A stretch of DNA of 64,000 bases from Stentor roeselii (lineage: Eukaryota; Ciliophora; Heterotrichea; Heterotrichida; Stentoridae). Positions within the stretch are counted from its first letter, which is position 1. Each line of letters opens with the position of its first letter. Below, piece after piece: positions 11,901-19,819 of this stretch. Location: contig RSEH01000216.1 of the NCBI GenBank assembly GCA_006503475.1, forward strand, positions 1-64,000, given 5' to 3'. The position numbers and the translations under genes were made by a program. The notes under the pieces are model-generated. The model was given only the letters and a program-made list of their open reading frames with translations, did no database searches and was not told where the DNA came from.

Positions 11901-14220
11901 TTTCGTCCATTAGGAATGACTTGAAAATTGTGTAGTCTCGACTTGGACTGTAAAAATTCTCGCCGATGCTGTTTTGGTTCATTGGAATACCTTTTTGACC
12001 GTCTTTGCATAAAAATGCCAGGATTTTAAAACTTATGATTAACTCGTCAAGGTTGTCTTCTTTTTCATTCACGCAACGGATTTGGTCTACCCATACTTTA
12101 AAGAGAGCTGGGTTGGACTTCGCTATTGAACCGGATGAGAGTTTGTAGAATTCTTTTAGTAAGATACCGACTTGGTCTTTATAGTTGTTGAGTTGGGAAC
12201 TCAGAAATTCTTGATATTTTTCCATTTCAGCGCAGGACTCAGTATTATCTTTAATACTTTTATAAATAATAGTATATATCTCCTTCGATAGTTTCTCAAA
12301 ATGCTTAAGTCCAATAACTCCAGGAAACAACATCATCTCAGGTTTCAAGTAGTTCCCTCCATGCCTAATCGTATGAATTTTACTTTTCCTAATAGTCCTG
12401 GGCAGCACATCCACGGGCAATTTCGGAGGAAGTTCAAGTTTTTTATCAAGTAAAATCACAAACTTCAACAAAAGTTCAAGAAATCCAGTCAATCTAAAAC
12501 TTTCCTGATGTTCTTCCAAGAACTCATCTTCTTTCAGTAGTTTTTTACTGAGTTTTCCTAAAATTTTAATCATAAAATCAACTTGTTGTTCAAGTTCAGC
12601 TTCAGTTGACTTTGCCAGTTCAAAGTTTGGCGAATAAGAATTTCCTCTTTTGATGCATCCCCAATTCTTGATAAATCTGTAAAAAGTTATGATTTTTGGA
12701 AGAAGACTAGAAATTTGGTAAATGTAAATCGTTTTTTCTTCAGGCTCATCGAATAACATAAATGCTGTTCGTGTGTCTTGCTTTCTGTTTATGGTTGACT
12801 CGACTGGGATAGTAGAAAAGTCGTCGCTTGCGAAAAAAAGGCTGGGAGTGAGTCCTGAATTGCCACCCATCAGAACTTTTCGGCATCCAGGTGATTCGAT
12901 TTTAACAATCGTGTCAAAAGTATGGTAAAGATTCGTTGAGGGCTCTTGAACGATGCGAAAAAGAGTAGCCTCTGAGTTCTGATCACTGGTCATAAAAACA
13001 TGTCCATTTTTACTCATTCCAATCAACAATCCAGTCGCAACATTCTTAATCTTATAAAGCAAGTCCTTTTCAGCGATTCCCCCAATAAAAGGATTATCTC
13101 TAATAAGTTCCCAAAGTGACATGCAAGTTCTTTTTTTCTCAATATAAACACAACACCCGCTATCTCTCTTTTCCTTAACCCGAGTTCCACGAACTTCATC
13201 AAGGTCAGGTAAAATTTCTTCAATAGTCCTCGGACTAATGGAAAGAACTCCTTCATTTTGCTTGAACATGATGCGAAAAGAGTCTCCAGTGGCAACAAAA
13301 TCCGGATTTTCCAAAATCGCAGAATGACTGATAAACTTCCTAACCTGCCAATTAGTAAAGTTGCTACTTGCATTAAGTTCCAGGAACTCGTCTTCTTTCC
13401 AGCTTTTCGGGCACCCCATATGAACGAAGTACTTTTCATTCTCAGCTTGGACTAAAAGGGAGAAACTATCAGAATACTTAATAGCTTCTCCAGGTTTTTT
13501 AATCAAACTGCAAGGCTTTAACTCCATCCAAGACCCTTCCCCTCCCAAAGGATCAAGAACGACTTTCAAGCATCCTCTTTCTTTCGACACTTCCTTCGAA
13601 GTTGTAACAAAGCAGTTACTATGAAGGTGTCTCAATTGAATCCTGTCACCAAATCTCAAAACAGACCCAAAAGCATGAGAAGCTTCATTTTCATTATCAT
13701 TGTTTTCTTCTTCTTCAGCCTTTAACAAAGCTGTGATGTTCTGGGACTTGACTCCTTTGCTTTTCCTTAAAAGTCGCTGAATTGAACTGAAACCGTATTG
13801 TCGCACTGGCTCGATTCGGAAAAGGCATAAACGGAACTGGATCTTGTCAGGGTTCACCAAAGACGACGTCGGGACACAGTCGAGGTTGTTGTGAGCGATT
13901 CCGTCACCGAAGATCAGAGATGGCTTCGAAGACACTCCTTCGCTTTCTAAAGCTATCATTGTCACAACGTCTCCAAGTAATAAACTTCCTTCTCCTGCAT
14001 CTGGAAGAAGGTCTAGTCCTTGGTTTGAAGTCTCTTCTTGTGGAACTACTGGCTTGTTTAAAAGAGGAGGCAAAAGGTTTAGCTTGTTTGAAAGCTTTTG
14101 AAAACCTGTTGGTAGGGCTTGGGATGGAGGAATGTTCGCCAGAAGAGTCTTGTAACCGTAGCTTGTCAGGTGTTTTGAGAGAAGGGAGTCGATTTTTTTA
14201 GCGGCTATTTGTTTTATCAT
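5968..14220 (-). CDS. Inositol 1,4,5-trisphosphate receptor-type calcium release channel
   Basis: This 2750-residue protein is about the size of animal IP3 receptors. The N-terminus resembles the suppressor/ligand-binding region (LLGDVVTMIALE near 80, DKIQFRLCLFRIEPVRQYG near 125-143). MIR repeats follow (from about 185, FGDRIQLRHLHSNCF), then a long helical RIH-type midsection. The C-terminal channel domain has several membrane helices and the selectivity-filter motif GGGIGDAL at about 2580, as in IP3Rs. After the last helix lies the diagnostic linker with CFIC near 2645 and a His pair (HTNIEH). It should release Ca2+ from internal stores. It is one uninterrupted ORF, head-to-head with a CDPK 125 bp away. 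IP3 binding cannot be judged by eye. Confidence 0.93.
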   Translation of the reverse strand: MIKQIAAKKIDSLLSKHLTSYGYKTLLANIPPSQALPTGFQKLSNKLNLLPPLLNKPVVPQEETSNQGLDLLPDAGEGSLLLGDVVTMIALESEGVSSKPSLIFGDGIAHNNLDCVPTSSLVNPDKIQFRLCLFRIEPVRQYGFSSIQRLLRKSKGVKSQNITALLKAEEEENNDNENEASHAFGSVLRFGDRIQLRHLHSNCFVTTSKEVSKERGCLKVVLDPLGGEGSWMELKPCSLIKKPGEAIKYSDSFSLLVQAENEKYFVHMGCPKSWKEDEFLELNASSNFTNWQVRKFISHSAILENPDFVATGDSFRIMFKQNEGVLSISPRTIEEILPDLDEVRGTRVKEKRDSGCCVYIEKKRTCMSLWELIRDNPFIGGIAEKDLLYKIKNVATGLLIGMSKNGHVFMTSDQNSEATLFRIVQEPSTNLYHTFDTIVKIESPGCRKVLMGGNSGLTPSLFFASDDFSTIPVESTINRKQDTRTAFMLFDEPEEKTIYIYQISSLLPKIITFYRFIKNWGCIKRGNSYSPNFELAKSTEAELEQQVDFMIKILGKLSKKLLKEDEFLEEHQESFRLTGFLELLLKFVILLDKKLELPPKLPVDVLPRTIRKSKIHTIRHGGNYLKPEMMLFPGVIGLKHFEKLSKEIYTIIYKSIKDNTESCAEMEKYQEFLSSQLNNYKDQVGILLKEFYKLSSGSIAKSNPALFKVWVDQIRCVNEKEDNLDELIISFKILAFLCKDGQKGIPMNQNSIGENFYSPSRDYTIFKSFLMDEIKPFLGFFNDMNCSLSEYITNCSNFASIALEDKSKMLLFYPENLNDSRPYMNYVCSIFEFITNLCLSRNEKLISRTIETLGLSYDHLYLTISDPKVHCKLRTYYLKIIWVLYFEKPDQEIKSENQQRCFLWDSQQNLLEPDDELYEIKEDILGKVDKKPISLEKLNSWILDVWNDEIPPWQVARSENLGDKVRFLIEIIKFGKNLVNNNHVQYEFVNQVTPYLITLLEGSAEHQENWVKLFQSELKELRNESLHLELIKNIIEFFQVKFHASIDSEVREKLKEFSAPKEVFDGLAHEKKNIFGFKVNRKSGEDFGKIPKSAQNSFRDNEKSPREQTKPSKDEKASSRSQAETEKANVASLDTVLLNLIFNKTEDSLKENIINLLLSNLDVDKTILKSLDDVVLIPRCELRNNYKVVFNLYKDTQILLKEIPYLDTSELIEGINREHHLISSARSKLEVFIKNFKSFISPSREVSIRKYLQKIYKNLGVHTLILKLFTDDWPWIRHSGKKVVLEDYACPLYVLAVKTLKHFAYNSTENQEILYFYLEKIEIFKHNTIGTKSLIAEVLKCKRNLKTSVKIIENMFVSMSKKQNPMDSPDNLLILKSLIHDENLRFYASNQTAIIKSLLVAKNLYTVFSCETSWDLSKFSSKGIVFFSMMIDIIARSSIFNEYSTHQARRLIPFKVLSREMKNTSMLFIKKSYLHFLFYVFFMETPSIKQGLTDQEVQEIIVGVVFTDIAKYKHYIDHLTGISIKGMYEPITPKKQFKFQPVIKKQKTSKINNLTREQAESLEYWKYVFSHKPDTPRISTGLICVIKDITLELRSRGAISEGISYALFKIKCELQDILNILFEKSLACDEIDMDFMISEIAATVFEIPYFYVNEEESADQTEQNQAYTKLVQMCKDHIEKSFLPFEGFIDKYFPLTETPINKINFLMLLKKTLKLEIKVSEVELIIKKFDPDLQANEINIESIRSDIKALFIGNSYIARKERVIPEPEPVIHHEDCNLQLKKFNESTEKKLEEEQNDIYIMVTKVKAELIDPALARGDTAALLKFIQNLSKAFDKKEHKVYLINILKYILIQELEKCQEGDEGASQNNLNASNIQTLFANDEVIAICFNEFTKEAPHENTISALELLTLMVKNNNSVSKQKILNYLTLNSARIFSFLRVSLREVQELLLSPATRKGSKRRKSLNESNTVQKSSTKNIRMIKLAYKILEFLQSCCNNCFSPFQEFLQIQNPQNQIVNIDLVSEICQFLLCMVGIEDLKIKTDQGTYLSELAIQCIRCLADCCQGPCTINQVILGQRRRLYDFMNWLFFMESPDFSQKNVWIDIYYEGILFLNALIEANINIKIAKIFIRELSLDVLSDHSALIWHQIIKGRERIIYQDNQGTDFRLLSCLKMQGKPLEPFEKDVIDIGYCINILLLTLQYLHPGQFKIKCSKMIIKLDSPLEPSKTLRPGFREMVRERFKSCCSPKIIDDSKIDHTEAQDFYYSNIATVEINIRESLTKIFFRVPTMCRYFTKKSQKDLITKANRASHQEKIEDFMNKSKIYEVEMMHQQSIAKYPVFDAFISKWRIYGKVSYVTIIVINIILLATVEHTESKGNDWRFKSIIDSKVLLTIIGVVQIILASLVYICYLLEYLPVIKYKSKLNSKGEQYKRYLSPYFNRIKGTELMKEVLIRTSTKESEIFSHFFLTLRIILFDFESLYNLIYLLVSVLSWKWPLLYSVLLLDLIKRNEDLKNILRSITLNSKQLILTTLLAIIVIYCFTIVSFLSFPEVYSSIIGDASAVTYCGSLFECFISNIVTGIRMGGGIGDALVQLQDNDSHYWYLMIFNILYFALVINILLNIIFGIIIDTFGELRDQNQAQLKDIQENCFICGNQRSLFEIKRVNWTIHTNIEHNPYAYLAFMIYLRHKKIDDCSGAEKFVKEKIMQNETSFFPLTSLSLASGQNTNEGEFDDLIEKTESLKEMANSLSDVQLG

Positions 14221-14345
14221 TTATTTGACTCATATTTAACTGGGTTTCGAATATTTCGTGATATGTTTGAAAACTTGACTGGATGTAGAAAAATAATTAA
14301 AACTCAAAATTTTCATTAATTTCAAGCTGTACATAATATAGGTAA
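14221..14345. promoter_or_regulatory. Shared 125-bp divergent intergenic region (IP3R / CDPK)
   Basis: The two start codons face away from each other with only 125 bp between them, so both promoters must lie here or extend into coding sequence. The stretch is AT-rich. TATAGG lies 7 nt before the CDPK ATG and AAATAA directly before the IP3R ATG. No known binding site is recognised. Confidence 0.5.
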
Positions 14346-15863
14346 ATGGGAATCTGTTTCACACATCCAACAATAAAAAATATTCCCGACCGTCAAAGAC
14401 TGATCAGCCATTCAAGAATAACACGTTTCATGAAGCTCTCAAACATTCACGACGACTACAACTTCATCCGAGTTCTCGGCCACGGTCAGTACGGAGCGGT
14501 TCGAGAAGGTCGAAGCAAGATCGAATCAAGTGAAATCCTCGAAAAGACATACGCAATAAAATCCATTCTAAAGTCAAAGATGAACATAATAATGCTTCGT
14601 CGAGAACTAGAAATAATGAGTGTTCTCGACCATCCTAACATAGTCCGTCTTTACGAAACCTACGAAGACGAGCAATACGTTCACATCGTAATGGACTACT
14701 GCGGCGGCGGCGACGTCGCAGAGCGAATAGTCTACGAAGGGGCTTTTTCTGAGCAAGAATCCGCACACGTGATGGAAAAAATCTTAGGAGCAGTCAATTA
14801 TCTTCATGTTCACAACATTTCTCATCGTGACTTGAAAGCTGAAAATTTTTTATACGAGTCTAAAAAAATAGACAGTGAAATAAAAATCGCTGATTTTGGA
14901 ATGTCAGCGAAATTTGGAGATAATCAAAGAATGCAGAGTCTTGCTGGGACTCCTTATTATCTTGCTCCTGAAGTGTTGAAAGGGTCTTATACGAAAAATT
15001 GTGATATTTGGAGTTTAGGGGTTTTTATGTTTTTTATTCTTTCAGGGTCTTACCCGTTTCGAGGTGGAAATTTAGATGAAGTTTTTGAGAATGTCGCTGG
15101 AGGGAAACTTAGATTTGATAACTCTTGGGCGAAGATATCTAAAGAAGGGATTGACTTGATTTCAGCAATGCTTGTTGTTGACCCTCGCAAAAGGATTTCA
15201 ATTAAAAAAGCACTGGTTCATCCTTGGTTCACTCAACATAAAAAGACCAGGCCGGAACCTGTGCCTTTTCATATCTTCAACTCTTTAAAGCAGTACAAAG
15301 CGGAAAACAAGCTTTGGCAAGAAGCTTTGAAAGTGATTGTAAAAGTTCTTTCAAAAGAACAAATCGCTGACTTGAAAAAATGGTTCATCGCGATTGACTC
15401 TAACAACTCCGGCTCAATCAGCGCAAATGAGTTAGAAAAAGCGATGAAACTCAGCGGGTATCAAGTAGCTGAAGAAGAAATCAGCGAAATCATCAAAAAC
15501 AACGCGTATCTCGGTGAAGGTCGCATAAATTACTCAGATTTTCTCATCGCGACATTAGACAGAAAGAAACTTTTAAATGAAGAAGTCCTTTGGCAAGCTT
15601 TTAAGTTCTTTGATGTTGACAACGACGGAACCATCGGCTTTGAAGACATGAAACTCGCTTTTCATAAAGCAGGAAATGAATTCACTGAAAATGAAATCGA
15701 TTCACTGTTGATGGGGGGAAAACTGGAAGAGTTTGAAAATGCGGATTTTGAGAAGTTTAAGGAAATCATGGGAAAGAGAGATTTACTGAAAGACACTTGC
15801 CAGGTCTTTGAGATTAACCAGTTTGTTAGGAAAATTTCTAACGATTTCAAGAAAGTGATGTAA
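14346..15863 (+). CDS. Calcium-dependent protein kinase (CDPK)
   Basis: This 505-residue protein starts MGICFT, a candidate N-myristoylation and palmitoylation signal. The Ser/Thr kinase domain spans about 39-296: GHGQYG loop at 45-50, Lys72, HRD with Asp162, DFG at 183-185, APE near 208-210. A junction segment leads to four EF-hand positions. EF1 (loop 351-362, DSNNSGSISANE) and EF3 (loop 423-434, DVDNDGTIGFED) look able to bind Ca2+. Positions 2 and 4 have lost the usual acidic ligands. The architecture is that of plant, apicomplexan and ciliate CDPKs. It is divergent from the IP3 receptor and converges on kinesin-9 with 5 nt between stops. Confidence 0.93.
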   Translation: MGICFTHPTIKNIPDRQRLISHSRITRFMKLSNIHDDYNFIRVLGHGQYGAVREGRSKIESSEILEKTYAIKSILKSKMNIIMLRRELEIMSVLDHPNIVRLYETYEDEQYVHIVMDYCGGGDVAERIVYEGAFSEQESAHVMEKILGAVNYLHVHNISHRDLKAENFLYESKKIDSEIKIADFGMSAKFGDNQRMQSLAGTPYYLAPEVLKGSYTKNCDIWSLGVFMFFILSGSYPFRGGNLDEVFENVAGGKLRFDNSWAKISKEGIDLISAMLVVDPRKRISIKKALVHPWFTQHKKTRPEPVPFHIFNSLKQYKAENKLWQEALKVIVKVLSKEQIADLKKWFIAIDSNNSGSISANELEKAMKLSGYQVAEEEISEIIKNNAYLGEGRINYSDFLIATLDRKKLLNEEVLWQAFKFFDVDNDGTIGFEDMKLAFHKAGNEFTENEIDSLLMGGKLEEFENADFEKFKEIMGKRDLLKDTCQVFEINQFVRKISNDFKKVM

Positions 15864-15868
15864 TTATA

Positions 15869-18037
15869 TTAAGCTTTTCCGATTGCGCCTAATGTTTTCT
15901 TTGCTTTATGAAGAGTTTGCACGTTTTGCTTTGCTTTGATGTAAGCGACTGCGTCTTGGTCGAGGTCTTCGTTTGATTTTTCTTCTTGATGACGGTTTCC
16001 AGGTCGTGGTTCTTCTCTAGAAACGAGAGGGATGTAGCCGTACTTATTTTCATACCATCTTTCAAACTCACTGATCATTTTTTCCCTTAAAAATTCAATG
16101 TTTCTATTAAGATTCGAGACTTCATCTTTCGCTGATTTTATTGAGTCGAAGTTAAGACGATATTGTTTTTTCAAGTCCCTCATTTTTTTGATATAAACGA
16201 ATTCTTCTTCATCAATAATGTCTTCTTCTTCTGTCGCTCGATGTCTTCTAGCGTTGTCGATAACTTCTTTAGTCAAATCAATTTCTTTCTTAATCGAGTT
16301 GACTTCATTAGTGATCATTTTCAAAAATCCACTTTTTTGTTTAAGTTCTTCTTTCAAGTCATTCAAAGAATTTTCCAGGTCTCGGCCTTCAGCTTGTTTA
16401 AACTCAAGAAACCCTTGATTTTTATCTGGAAGTCCTTCACGCTTATGACTTCGAGCAGAGCTGATTTTTTTTTCTTCAGAATTCACTGAAATCAATGATT
16501 TTTTTTTCTCAAGAGCCAAATCGTCTTCTTCTTGCCTGAACTGCGACTTAGGTTCAAGAGCTGAGGAGTCAATCGGCCTTGAATGAGGATTCGCCCTTCC
16601 AAGTCCAAATCCTCCTGAATGTTCCTCTTGCCCGACGCCATCTTCTTTTTCTTCTTGATTTTTCAAGTCAGGTTTTAAAGGTCCTGTTTTACTAGTAGGA
16701 GGTCGAGTTTTTCCTTTTTCAGCTCCAGAAGAGTACCTAGCGACATTTTTTCTATAAATATTTTTCATCTGAGTGAGAATTTCCTTGATTTGGCGAAGAC
16801 TCTCGATTTCCACTTCATCCATCGAGCCGTCGAGGTACTTCTCAGCGATGAGTTGCATTTGGTACTGTTGTTCAGGCGTATAAGGTTCATAAACGACCCT
16901 GCTGCGGTTGGCGAGGGTGTCGTGCATTGCAAGTTCTTGTCTCAAGTCACGAGCTTCTTTCTTGTATCGCTCAATCAGCTGAAGAGGGTCGAGCTCGATG
17001 TTGATTGTTGCTTCATTTGAGACTCTCATCATGCGAGTTGCAAACCTGAGGGTCGAAATAGTTTCTTCTAAATGGTCTGGCTCAGGCCAGATGTTTGCTA
17101 TCATCAGGGTCTTCGAGTTCCCGCCAAGCGAGTCCTTCAGCAGGTAGGTCAACTTCGACTGACGGTAAGGAATGTGGTCTCTTCCTTTCTCGGATAAAGC
17201 GATTACTACCTGCTCCATGTAACTTAAAGATTTGTTTATGAAGTTCGCCTCGGTTAAGGTTAAACCTTCAGATCCTGTTTTTTTTATTCGCTCTGAACCT
17301 GCCAGGTCGACGAGGTTTAATTTGGAAAATACTACCTTTTCACTGCTTTCTACACGGCTTCGACTTTCTAGGTGAATTGTGAATACGCAGTGGGAACGCG
17401 TGGAACTCTTGTTTAACTTGTGCTCGGCTACGGTACGGTTTGTCTCGCCTTCGAATAGTTGGTTTAGAGCGTCTTCTTCGTTGCTGCATGGAACACTTGT
17501 TAGGCCTTTTACTATTATACCGTATTTTAGATCGTCTTGGATCATTATGTTGCCTGTTTGGTCGGCTGGGGCGACATTAGAGAGTAAGTCATAAATCAAC
17601 TCATTATAAATTTCCACAAAGCTAACCTTGACAATAAAAGAAAGTTCAGGTTTACTAGAAATTTCATTAAAAACCTGCGCAATAGCTCTAGGAATGACTC
17701 CACGAAACTTATAATTCTGAGACCCTCCAGACATGGTATAAGTCTTTCCAGCCCCAGTCTGTCCATAAGCCAAAACAGTTCCATTATACCCTTCAACGAC
17801 ACTTTTCACTATTTCCTGAGCACAAGTCTCAAAAACCTCCTCTTGTGTCGAGTTATGAAGAAAGGCATCGAACTTGAATTTCCAGTTCTCTTGTTGGTTG
17901 TTAATCATGCCCTGAGAGTAGTCTTTAGGTATGAAAACCTCGATGGTCTTCTTTTCGAGGTCAAGTTTTAAGTTTTTCGAAGCGAAGTTCGCTGTTGGAC
18001 GTGTCCTTATCGCGACTTTGACTGCACTTTTGACCAT
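15869..18037 (-). CDS. KIF9: Kinesin-9 family motor (KIF9-like)
   Basis: This 722-residue protein has an N-terminal motor domain (about 1-345): P-loop GQTGAGKT at 92-99, switch I NKSSTRSH, switch II LVDLAGSE, and HIPYRQSKLTYLLKDSLGG. Just after the motor is ELAMHDTLANRSRVVYEPY followed by SLRQIKEIL, closely matching the KIF9 neck region as I remember it. The tail is charged coiled coil. Kinesin-9 motors act on the central pair of motile cilia, which fits a heavily ciliated cell. The gene is head-to-head with the SNF1/AMPK kinase (95 bp between ATGs). Confidence 0.9.
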   Translation of the reverse strand: MVKSAVKVAIRTRPTANFASKNLKLDLEKKTIEVFIPKDYSQGMINNQQENWKFKFDAFLHNSTQEEVFETCAQEIVKSVVEGYNGTVLAYGQTGAGKTYTMSGGSQNYKFRGVIPRAIAQVFNEISSKPELSFIVKVSFVEIYNELIYDLLSNVAPADQTGNIMIQDDLKYGIIVKGLTSVPCSNEEDALNQLFEGETNRTVAEHKLNKSSTRSHCVFTIHLESRSRVESSEKVVFSKLNLVDLAGSERIKKTGSEGLTLTEANFINKSLSYMEQVVIALSEKGRDHIPYRQSKLTYLLKDSLGGNSKTLMIANIWPEPDHLEETISTLRFATRMMRVSNEATINIELDPLQLIERYKKEARDLRQELAMHDTLANRSRVVYEPYTPEQQYQMQLIAEKYLDGSMDEVEIESLRQIKEILTQMKNIYRKNVARYSSGAEKGKTRPPTSKTGPLKPDLKNQEEKEDGVGQEEHSGGFGLGRANPHSRPIDSSALEPKSQFRQEEDDLALEKKKSLISVNSEEKKISSARSHKREGLPDKNQGFLEFKQAEGRDLENSLNDLKEELKQKSGFLKMITNEVNSIKKEIDLTKEVIDNARRHRATEEEDIIDEEEFVYIKKMRDLKKQYRLNFDSIKSAKDEVSNLNRNIEFLREKMISEFERWYENKYGYIPLVSREEPRPGNRHQEEKSNEDLDQDAVAYIKAKQNVQTLHKAKKTLGAIGKA

Positions 18038-18132
18038 ATTAAGAATAACTGTCTAAGACTTATTCATTCAATTGGATCTTTTAAAATAAAGCTTCTTCAT
18101 ATTAACAATGATTCCAGAAAGAGTCTCATAAT

Positions 18133-19542
18133 ATGTCAAATCTTGCAAATTACAGAATCATCCGGCCTTTAGGTGGAGGAACTTTCGGAAAAGTAAAGCG
18201 TAAAAAATAAGTAGTTGCTGAACATAAGGTCACATCATCGCTGGTTGCTATTAAAATACTAAACAAGCGAGAAATTCAGGAAAGGAATCTTGTCAAAAAG
18301 GTAAAACGAGAGATTCAGATTCTTGAGAACTTTCACCATCCAAATATCATCAAATTATATGAAGTCATTGACTCTGCTACAAACCTTTTGCTTGTTATGG
18401 AGTTTTTACCCGGGGGTGAGCTGTACAACGTGATAGAACGAAATGGAAAACTCTCAGAAGATAAAGCGCGTCATTATTTTCAGCAGATTCTGGCAGGAAT
18501 AGAATACGTTCATACTAAAGGGTACGCTCACAGAGACTTAAAACCTGAAAATATCCTTCTAGATAAAGACGGGAACATAAAAATCGGTGATTTCGGTTTA
18601 AGTAATTTGTTTCCAGCCGGTGAGTTCCTTAGAACTTCCTGCGGCTCTCCGAACTATGCAGCTCCAGAAGTGATAAGTGGCGGGCGATATGTAGGAACAG
18701 AAGTCGATGTCTGGAGTCTCGGCGTGATTCTTTTTTGTCTCGTAGCAGGTCACCTACCATTCGACGAAAGTTCAATTCCAGCTCTATTCGCAAAGATAAA
18801 ATCCGCAAAATACGAGTTACCCTATTACTTCAGCCCAGCGTTATGCGATTTAATTTTCAGAATATTACAAGTAGACCCAATCGCCCGTATGACCAGTTCT
18901 CAAATAAAGAAGCACCCCTGGTGTTGTGTGGGAATCCCTTACAGTATCTCCTGTTGTCGAATGTTAAAAGAGCTCTACAAAAACGATTTAAACATCCAGG
19001 TCTTAAAAGACGCTCTCACATATCCTGAGTTCAAAAACATTAATGTAGAAAATGAAGTTTTAGGTATTTTTAACAAAGTTATTCGAGATGACTTCGGACT
19101 TATTCCAGTTTATAAAATTATCTTGGATATCGACTTGGCACGGAAAAGGAAAAATATTGAAAACTTTCCGATTAAAGCTGCAACTTTCAGTGATAAAAAA
19201 AATGAAACGCTTCTTGAAGGATCGACGAAGAGCTCTAGTTATATGGATGTTGTTTATGAAGGATCACCGAGTAACTGGACTTATGGCTTTAGGTGCAGTT
19301 TGCAGCCTTGCTTTTTTATGGTCAAGTTGTTGGAAAGTTTTCGCGATTCTGGGATTAAGTATAAGAGGATCGCTGAGTATAAACTTAGGTTGAAGGTTAA
19401 GGAGATGGTCATGGAAGTTGGCATTTTTAAATACCATGATACTTATGTGGTTGATTTTTTATTGAAACATGGAAAAGTCTTTTCTATGGTTGATGTTCTG
19501 TACAACGTATATACTTGTTTATATCGAAATATACATTTTTAG
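18133..19542 (+). CDS. SNF1/AMPK-type protein kinase, one 15-nt intron
   Basis: Exon 1 is 18133-18199 and exon 2 is 18215-19542, giving 464 residues. Splicing restores GKVKLAEHK, the expected kinase lobe-1 sequence. The unspliced frame meets a TAA at once. Motifs: GGGTFG loop, Lys36, [11 protein letters not shown], and an activation loop with [14 protein letters not shown] carrying the Thr phosphorylated by LKB1-type kinases in the family. The C-terminal part (about 390-464, [19 protein letters not shown]) resembles the AMPK alpha C-terminal/KA1 region. It is probably an energy-sensing kinase subunit, and no beta or gamma partner lies in this window. A call beginning at the internal ATG at 18388 would miss the ATP-binding lobe. 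Confidence 0.92.
18200..18214 (+). other. 15-nt spliceosomal intron in the SNF1/AMPK-like gene
   Basis: The sequence is GTAAAAAATAAGTAG: GT start, TAG end, with T9-A10 suggesting a branch adenine at position 10. It is in phase 1. Removal deletes an in-frame TAA and joins GTA AAG C to TT GCT GAA, giving the conserved VKLAEHK. The length matches the 15-nt introns known from Stentor. Confidence 0.9.
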
Positions 19543-19819
19543 TCAGGTAATAAGTAATTGTATCTCATTGTGGGTATGATTGGAGTTTAATAGGCTGATC
19601 ACAAATTTTATAAAAATTGTTATTTTATTCACGCGAAATAATTAAACAGTAATATCTGAACTTTTATTCCAACTATTATCTAAATCTTTAATTTATTCAC
19701 ATAAATCAATCAAGACAGTAATTTTACTGATCTTTTATTCCAATTGTTCATATAAAGTACTATTCTTATTTCCTGAATTAATTCTGCATCCTATTGAAAT
19801 TTTCCCTTCTTAATATAAG

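Noticed and set aside
13023-13439. 138-codon ORF on the same strand as the IP3 receptor in another frame
   Set aside because: It is a shadow of the conserved MIR-containing frame and has no family resemblance.
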